In this document: positions 33,003 to 37,588 of the stretch, in pieces | Numbering within the stretch: position 1 is the stretch's first letter | Layout of the letters: each line of letters begins with the position of its first letter | NCBI GenBank assembly: GCA_020429395.1 | Contig: JAGQLL010000012.1 | Location: 1-37,588, forward strand | Source: Candidatus Dojkabacteria bacterium | GTDB lineage: Bacteria; Patescibacteriota; Dojkabacteria; B142; OLB20 | Reading direction: 5' to 3' | Length of the DNA: 37,588 bases | The notes under the pieces: model-generated | Seen by the model: the letters and a program-made list of their open reading frames with translations, nothing else | Database searches by the model: none | What the model was told of the DNA's origin: nothing | Position numbers and translations under genes: made by a program

Positions 33003-33164
33003 GAGACACCGCGGTCCCTCCCATTCGGCAGAGTAAATGAACCGCGGAGAGGAATAGAAATACCGACCCCGAGGTCATCCCGTGGCTAGACCACGGGATC
33101 CCGCTAGTCCTACAAGTGCGATTGCTCAGGAATACGTGTCTCTGTGCTTAACGCACGGAGAGAC
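33003..33164 (+). repeat. GC-rich multi-hairpin element, copy 3 (A-B-A form)
   Basis: A1: CCGCGGT (33009-33015)/ACCGCGG (33041-33047). B: CCCGTGG/CCACGGG (33079-33097), loop CTAGA. A2: CTCTGTGC/GCACGGAG (33140-33160), loop TTAAC, with one T-G pair. The T-G pair is a wobble on the plus strand but an A-C mismatch on the minus, which mildly favours plus-strand transcription. Loops and stems differ from copy 2, but the pairing is kept. The whole gene-free stretch 32927-33241 holds this element and little else. Confidence 0.8.
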
Positions 33165-33241
33165 AAGCAGTATCTTCCCGTTTTACTTATAAAGTGATAT
33201 AGTACAATCAAATTCCATATTTAATCTATTATTGACGATAG

Positions 33242-33973
33242 ATGAGAAAATCCTTAACAGTCCTCCTAATTTTAGTTGTCCTCCTTTCGGTCGGGGGTGT
33301 TCTAGCTCTAGCTTATTTCGGAATTATTCCAATGCCTGGGGATCTTTTCAATGTTACAAAACCAAAAGATCTAGGAGTAACATTTACCGAAGAAGACTTT
33401 AACGACTTCATGGAGAAATCCGAGTCACAAATACTTCCTTTTGAGGAAGCACCTGCAGAATTACAAACAGGACCTGGTGTGGTCTTCACCTCTCCTAAAG
33501 CGTATGACATGTCATTCACAAGTAGCGAAATTTCAGCAAGGATAAATTACTCGAAGTGGTCGTCTATGCCCGTAGAGAATGTACAAGTGAAATTCTCTGA
33601 TGGTGGAATTATTGAAGTTTCAGGCAATCTTGTTTCAGGCAAATTAAAGAATTTTGCAAGTATCGCTGGATATGGCGGATACTCAGAGGAGAATGTTGAC
33701 AAAGGATTAAATTGGATTGAAAAGTTGGGTGCGAATCCATCCTTTTATTTAAAAGCAAAAACAGAGATAACGAATAATGAATTAAATCTGGATACACAGT
33801 CAATAGAGATTAATCGATTAGGACTTCCAGCCGATCAAGCCAACAAGGCCTTAATTATAGCCACAGAAACTATTTTGAAGAGTGTCACTGGCCTAGATAC
33901 TGAAAAATTAACAATTACTGATAATGCATACAACTTTAAGGGCAACGCACCAAGTCTAATTTACAGTAAGTAA
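33242..33973 (+). CDS. Anchored extracytoplasmic protein, unknown
   Basis: 243 residues. An N-terminal membrane helix (about 5-26) ahead of a soluble domain about 45-243. The domain has alternating beta strands and amphipathic helices, including FTEEDFNDFMEKSE, ISARINYSKW, a VQVKFSDGGIIEVSGNLVSG beta hairpin and a Leu/Asn-rich C-terminal half. The layout recalls lipid-binding TULIP/AsmA-like surface domains, but I do not assign a family. No lipobox is visible. A possible extended -10, TG-A-TATAGT (33195-33203), precedes it, with a leader of about 32 nt. Confidence 0.75.
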   Translation: MRKSLTVLLILVVLLSVGGVLALAYFGIIPMPGDLFNVTKPKDLGVTFTEEDFNDFMEKSESQILPFEEAPAELQTGPGVVFTSPKAYDMSFTSSEISARINYSKWSSMPVENVQVKFSDGGIIEVSGNLVSGKLKNFASIAGYGGYSEENVDKGLNWIEKLGANPSFYLKAKTEITNNELNLDTQSIEINRLGLPADQANKALIIATETILKSVTGLDTEKLTITDNAYNFKGNAPSLIYSK

Positions 33974-34035
33974 GCATATTTATCGCATTTAGTAGTTATT
34001 TTTACTATACTTTAGTATTAATAATTAATTCTAAA

Positions 34036-34797
34036 ATGAGAAAATATTTAATCGTCATCATTCCCTTAGTTTTCATTGGATTTTCCTTGATATTTGTGGG
34101 TTTATACTACGGTTACAGACAATTTTCAATCTCAAGGATTGATAGTTTTGATGAATGTGTCGAGTGGAAATTTCCTATTATGGATATTTATCCTCCGCAA
34201 TGCATGACTCCAGACGGGAGAACTTTTGTAGACACATCAGTGCCCCCGGTTTCACCCCTACCATTACCTACAAGCGAGATTCAAGTATATAATCCACTTC
34301 CTGACCAATATATCCAAAGTCCCCTTGATATTAATGGGGAAGCACCTGGAAACTGGTTTTGGGAAGGTTCATTTAGAGTTATACTGACTGATATTGATGG
34401 TAACGAAATAAGTTCAGCTATAGTAACCACAACCGATGGTGCAGAATGGATGACAGAAGAATCCGTCCCATTTGAAGCTACATTGGAGTTTGAAAGCGAA
34501 AACTTACCTGATACTGGAATTCTTGTTTTTGAAAAAGCAAATCCATCCGCCCTTCCAATTATGGACAAAAAGGAAGAAATCCCAGTAATATTCAAAACCA
34601 AAGAAGCTAAAGATGGTTGTGTAATTGGTGGTTGTAGCGGACAAGTCTGCTCGGATGAGGATGTAATCACAGATTGCGCTTACAGAGAATATTACGTTTG
34701 TTATGCAAATGCCCAATGCGAGAGACAAATAAATGGGGAATGCGGGTGGACAATGACAAACGAACTCCAACAATGTCTCTCTGAGAAAGCAGAATAA
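34036..34797 (+). CDS. Anchored protein with Gmad2 and eight-cysteine domains
   Basis: 253 residues. A membrane helix (about 4-27), then FDECVEWKFPIMDIYPPQC and TPDGRTFVD (38-66), a short domain frequent in Patescibacteria. Residues about 83-188 are a Gmad2-type Ig-like domain (VYNPLPDQYIQSPLDINGEA, WFWEGSFRVILTD). The C-terminus has eight cysteines (195, 200, 205, 214, 222, 228, 236, 247) in the spacing of the eight-cysteine cluster found in bacterial secreted proteins. An even number and clustering suggest disulfides, and the DsbA-like protein could form them. Function unknown. It is convergent with the HD gene, with abutting stops. Confidence 0.83.
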   Translation: MRKYLIVIIPLVFIGFSLIFVGLYYGYRQFSISRIDSFDECVEWKFPIMDIYPPQCMTPDGRTFVDTSVPPVSPLPLPTSEIQVYNPLPDQYIQSPLDINGEAPGNWFWEGSFRVILTDIDGNEISSAIVTTTDGAEWMTEESVPFEATLEFESENLPDTGILVFEKANPSALPIMDKKEEIPVIFKTKEAKDGCVIGGCSGQVCSDEDVITDCAYREYYVCYANAQCERQINGECGWTMTNELQQCLSEKAE

Positions 34798-35382
34798 TTA
34801 TTTATCTTTCGAATGCACATGGAGAATTGTCATGGCATTTTCATATTTATCCTGTACAAGCACTTTCGCACTATCATCTGTAATCCTATTAAACATCCAA
34901 TCCAATTTTTCTTTCACCTTCTGATAGCCGTACTCATGAACTTTTTTTGTTACGAAATGTTCTACATTGGTTTCAAAAAAACTCATACTATCAGCATCTT
35001 TTAGTAAATTTTGATCCGAATTTCCCCCAACTTCATGTTTCGAAATTAGCATATATACTCTCTCGATCAGCCTCTCTTGTGCGCCTATACTTCTCAAAAA
35101 TTCTGCTGTTATTCGTGCACCCTCTTCTTGATGATATTTCAGGTGATCTTCACCTGTGAATCCAGTCTTTTTAATTTCATTCAATGGTTTTTTGCTATTA
35201 GAACCTCTTTCAATATCGTGTGCAATTGCAGAGATCAGAAGAGCCTCATCTGCATCTGGTTTTAGGAATTTCACAAATTCAACAGTTTTCAAAAGATGTG
35301 GAATGCCTCCTTCATCACCATTCTTTGTAAACGTGTCGATTACATATTTTTCAACTTGTGGATAGTATTCGAGTTTTATCAT
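34798..35382 (-). CDS. HD-domain phosphohydrolase
   Basis: 194 residues. HD fold with PHLLKTVEF (H29) and AIAHDIERG (H55-D56) supplying the His...His-Asp metal ligands, and HEVGGN in the C-terminal half. Such small HD proteins are phosphomonoesterases or nucleotide hydrolases; the substrate is unknown. Its start overlaps the end of the MFS transporter gene by 32 bp on the same strand, so the two form an operon. Confidence 0.85.
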   Translation of the reverse strand: MIKLEYYPQVEKYVIDTFTKNGDEGGIPHLLKTVEFVKFLKPDADEALLISAIAHDIERGSNSKKPLNEIKKTGFTGEDHLKYHQEEGARITAEFLRSIGAQERLIERVYMLISKHEVGGNSDQNLLKDADSMSFFETNVEHFVTKKVHEYGYQKVKEKLDWMFNRITDDSAKVLVQDKYENAMTILHVHSKDK

Positions 35383-36544
35383 GTCTTTTTACTTTAAGTA
35401 ATAGGTACGAAAGTGGGACTACAAAGATTAATGTCATTATCCCTAAAACACTATACATCCCACCAATTTCATACCTTTCGATTACAAATCCTGAAATCCC
35501 AACCAAAGACAGGTAGACGAACCCTATAAGGAGGCTCATTACCGATATTGCAGTTGCACGCACCTTTGATTCGAACATTTTGTTTGTAATTGGAGCCAAG
35601 AATATCCACCTTCCAGTTGTTGTAAGCAAAGCAAGAGCGAAAAATGGTACTCCATACCACCCAGTCAAGAAAGTTCCAGGAAGAAATGCAATTACCATTG
35701 CTATAGGGAAAATTATCACTTTGAATCTATCGCTGAATTTTACCTTTTTCAATAAGAAAGCAAATAAAAACACATTGATTAACCTAGAACCTCCTTGTAT
35801 AAATCCTCTTTCAGCATCATTGAAACCCAATCCGACTACAAAAAAAGAACCAAAGTACAAAGCATTTGTCCAAGTAATTCCTCCTACTGCAACATAGAAA
35901 AGTGTCGTGTAGGTAGTAAGTTTATCTTTAAATACCTCTTTGAAACCACGTTCTATCTGTTTAACGTAATTCTTAACTGAGAACTTCTCTGAATCAATAT
36001 GTGGTTCTATATAGAAATACGAAATAATTGCACCTACAATTAAGGATATTCCATAAAAGATAAAAGGCAAATAGATATTAACTACATAAAGTAGTCCACC
36101 TAAAATAGTTGCTGTGATAAGACCCACTTGATAGATTATGTTCCCTTTAGAGAAAACTTTTTCGAAATCTCGAGAGTCCTTCTCTTTGAAGGTGTCATAA
36201 ATTATTGCCTCTTCTGCTCCGGAACGGAAAGAATCGCTAATTCCCAAGAGAACACCCAAAATGATGAAGTACAAGAATGTGTCACCAAATGGTATCAATA
36301 TGTAACTCAGGCCACCCAAAACAAAAGAAATTAAGATAGTTGTACGCCTTCCTAACAAATCAGCCAAAGCACCACTTGGAAGTTCAAAAAGCATTTGAAC
36401 TGCAAAGGTAATACCATTTATCAATGCAATCTGAGCAGGACTAAATAATCGCAAATAAAATACAACCCAAATAGGAATGGAAAAAATTAAGGCATGAGAG
36501 AATTGTGTAAGATAAAAAACTTTTGTATTGCGCTCAATCATCAA
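35351..36544 (-). CDS. Major facilitator superfamily transporter
   Basis: 397 residues and about twelve membrane helices. The loop 2-3 motif LPSGALADLLGRRTTILISF is the MFS signature (G-x-LaD-x-x-GRk). The second half keeps a KMFESKVRATAISVMSL motif-A-like segment. The substrate is not evident; drug/proton antiporters of the DHA group look similar. The gene begins at a double Met, and the HD gene follows with a 32-bp overlap. Confidence 0.9.
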   Translation of the reverse strand: MMIERNTKVFYLTQFSHALIFSIPIWVVFYLRLFSPAQIALINGITFAVQMLFELPSGALADLLGRRTTILISFVLGGLSYILIPFGDTFLYFIILGVLLGISDSFRSGAEEAIIYDTFKEKDSRDFEKVFSKGNIIYQVGLITATILGGLLYVVNIYLPFIFYGISLIVGAIISYFYIEPHIDSEKFSVKNYVKQIERGFKEVFKDKLTTYTTLFYVAVGGITWTNALYFGSFFVVGLGFNDAERGFIQGGSRLINVFLFAFLLKKVKFSDRFKVIIFPIAMVIAFLPGTFLTGWYGVPFFALALLTTTGRWIFLAPITNKMFESKVRATAISVMSLLIGFVYLSLVGISGFVIERYEIGGMYSVLGIMTLIFVVPLSYLLLKVKRHDKTRILSTS

Positions 36545-36591
36545 TAAACGAAATTATCGCAAATTGTCGCACTAAGAGAAGTTTTTGGCAA

Positions 36592-36617
36592 TAAAAAAGC
36601 CCCCCACTTGGAGGGCT
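36592..36617 (-). terminator. Intrinsic terminator after the YggT-like gene
   Basis: AGCCCTCC/GGGGGGCT stem with a 4-nt loop, T-rich on the minus strand. The plus strand also reads a T7 run after the stem, so it may be bidirectional. It separates the YggT-like gene from the MFS gene. Confidence 0.9.
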
Positions 36618-36635
36618 AATTTTTTTAATTCGGCT

Positions 36636-37046
36636 TTAGACTTGTTCTACATTTCTTTTGGATAATATCCTCAAAAAACTCGTGACTATGAAAGCCAACA
36701 AATAGTAGAACCCTATTGCAACCACACCTGCTGTATCAAAGAATGATCCAGACTCTGAGGGTGAAGGAAATATTCCTCTAAATGGCGCAACAAATAGATT
36801 TGTAAGGCTATAAATAAAACTTACAATTCCCTGTGGGTTCGCACCCAGCAGATAGAATAAGACTCTGAGTACTATTAAAATTACAATCAGGTGAGTAATA
36901 TACCAAATAACTTGATTAAATTTTGCTAAAGCAAACTCATCCTCAGCTAAACCATTCTCTCTAACAACATGTTGTCTTTTAGTAACAGTACCTGATATTG
37001 GATCATGGGTACGGCTCGTTTCAACACGTGTATTTACTTCGTTCAT
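36636..37046 (-). CDS. YggT-family-like membrane protein
   Basis: 136 residues. A polar N-terminus of about 40 residues, then a helix (about 45-70), and the YggT signature YSLTNLFVAPFRGIFPS with FFDTAGVVAIGFYYL, followed by a final helix (about 108-128). YggT proteins are linked to membrane and cell-division functions, for example in chloroplast and cyanobacterial cells; the exact role here is unknown. It is followed by a strong terminator. Confidence 0.85.
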   Translation of the reverse strand: MNEVNTRVETSRTHDPISGTVTKRQHVVRENGLAEDEFALAKFNQVIWYITHLIVILIVLRVLFYLLGANPQGIVSFIYSLTNLFVAPFRGIFPSPSESGSFFDTAGVVAIGFYYLLAFIVTSFLRILSKRNVEQV

Positions 37047-37087
37047 TTTAATTGTTTAATAAATATATAAGTAAATGAGTTTTCCAA

Positions 37088-37336
37088 TTATTTTTTTACT
37101 GCTTTTACGATTCCAAGAAGTATAACTGCACCTAGAACTGCTACAACAATACTGTATAAGTTAAACCCCGTTACACCTTGTCCCCCTAAGAAGCTCATTA
37201 CAAGTCCTCCGATAAGTGCACCTAAAATACCTACTATGATATCTCCTACCATACCTTGGCTACCATCTGTTTTCATTATTACAGACGCAATCCAACCAGC
37301 TATAAGACCGATTACTATGAATACTATGATTCCCAT
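37088..37336 (-). CDS. GlsB/YeaQ/YmgE-family (transglycosylase-associated) small membrane protein
   Basis: 82 residues with three glycine-rich membrane helices. The family pattern is visible: IVFIVIGLIAGWIASVIMK, then GMVGDIIVGILGALIGG, and a last helix YSIVVAVLGAVILLGIVK. These proteins are associated with stress responses and their molecular function is unknown. It lies 41 bp before the YggT-like gene and the two probably form one unit. The leader upstream is T-rich with no Shine-Dalgarno, as for the secreted gene at 27141. Confidence 0.92.
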   Translation of the reverse strand: MGIIVFIVIGLIAGWIASVIMKTDGSQGMVGDIIVGILGALIGGLVMSFLGGQGVTGFNLYSIVVAVLGAVILLGIVKAVKK

Positions 37337-37432
37337 AAAATAAATTTAATAAATAAATTAATGAACATATAATAACCGTGTACCATATTTATTGTATGAA
37401 GGAATCATTAAAGTTTTGTAAATTCGATTGAT

Positions 37433-37462
37433 TTGTGAGAATGTGTTGGGTGTTGATATAAT
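37433..37462 (+). promoter_or_regulatory. Promoter of tRNA-Ser
   Basis: -35 TTGTGA (37433-37438), 18-bp spacer, and an extended -10 TG-A-TATAAT (37454-37462). A start near 37469 leaves a 35-nt leader before the tRNA. The stretch 37337-37503 shows nothing else. Confidence 0.6.
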
Positions 37463-37503
37463 TGAGGACTTGATTGAAAAGATTTCAGAAAAAAATACTA
37501 AAC

Positions 37504-37588
37504 GGAGAGGTGGCTGAGTGGTCGAAAGCGCTTCACTGCTAACGAAGTGTCCTTTACCGGACCGCAGGTTCGAATCCTGTCCTCTCCG
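37504..37588 (+). tRNA. tRNA-Ser (GCU anticodon)
   Basis: A class II tRNA with a long variable arm. The acceptor GGAGAGG pairs with CCTCTCC, then the G73 discriminator expected for serine. Anticodon GCT is at 37538-37540 in the loop CTGCTAA. The anticodon stem CTTCA/CGAAG has an A-C mismatch at its closing pair. The T loop is GTTCGAATC. CCA, if encoded, lies beyond the window. It reads AGC/AGU codons. Confidence 0.96.

Noticed and set aside
28734-33164. CRISPR array or integron attC sites
   Set aside because: Copies are far apart, without equal spacers or cas genes; the attC core (GTTRRRY/RYYYAAC) is not found at the hairpin ends and no integrase is present.

Overview
The window looks like a chromosomal segment of a small-genome, AT-rich bacterium of the Candidate Phyla Radiation (Patescibacteria). 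I infer this from the tight packing (abutting or slightly overlapping genes, three convergent pairs sharing a palindromic stop TTAA/CTAG), the monoderm-style set of single-pass or multi-pass surface proteins, the short and divergent housekeeping enzymes, the PilN/PilO pilus genes with ComF, and a heliorhodopsin, a family known mainly from monoderms. The standard bacterial code fits: TGA acts as a stop and UAA/UAG/UGA are all used. I cannot assign the phylum from sequence alone.

Layout. 1-6940: two tandem paralogous giant surface proteins ending in the same module (Pro/Thr stalk, membrane segments, two carboxypeptidase-regulatory-like beta domains). The second carries a receiver-like domain at its N-terminus and a CSLREA/parallel beta-helix ectodomain. 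6937-9335: a minus-strand PIG-L deacetylase-cysS operon behind a T-box leader with a UGC (Cys) specifier and an intrinsic terminator. 9374-10443: a YkgJ-like cysteine-cluster protein and ComF. 10637-15231: a ROK-family kinase translationally coupled to a highly unusual ValRS. 15264-18845 (minus): unknown protein, TatD and MetRS. 18937-21355 (minus): a small membrane protein, a membrane-anchored DsbA-like protein whose halves are in circularly permuted order, and an endonuclease IV-like TIM barrel. 21387-22787 (minus): pilus genes PilN, PilO and a small membrane protein. 22864-26355 (minus): FkbM methyltransferase, anchored unknown, Nudix, peptide deformylase and a YdcF-family protein. 26443-28613: secreted Ig-like protein, unknown membrane protein and heliorhodopsin. 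28614-33241: an accessory-looking stretch with two Nudix hydrolases, small membrane proteins, a minimal zincin, a degenerate M23 protein, a deoxyribosyltransferase-like/RHH fusion, and three copies of a GC-rich multi-hairpin element. 33242-37588: two anchored extracytoplasmic proteins, an HD hydrolase, an MFS transporter, YggT-like and GlsB-like membrane proteins, and tRNA-Ser(GCU).

Most notable points: (i) the 1251-residue ValRS has an RBBP9-like serine hydrolase and a histidine phosphatase, both with intact catalytic residues, inserted in its catalytic region, plus a second unrecognised insertion near the editing domain; (ii) the natural circular permutation of a DsbA-like domain; (iii) a Cys T-box controlling a PIG-L gene together with cysS; (iv) a receiver domain on an adhesin-like giant protein; (v) heliorhodopsin; (vi) the three-copy hairpin element; (vii) a direct-repeat operator directly before an RHH-fusion gene. 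The tRNA synthetases (CysRS, ValRS, MetRS), deformylase, TatD and tRNA-Ser are core translation functions. PilN/PilO, ComF and the DsbA-like protein fit DNA uptake and surface-protein folding in a cell that scavenges nucleotides, which the Nudix and deoxyribosyltransferase-like genes also suggest (inference).
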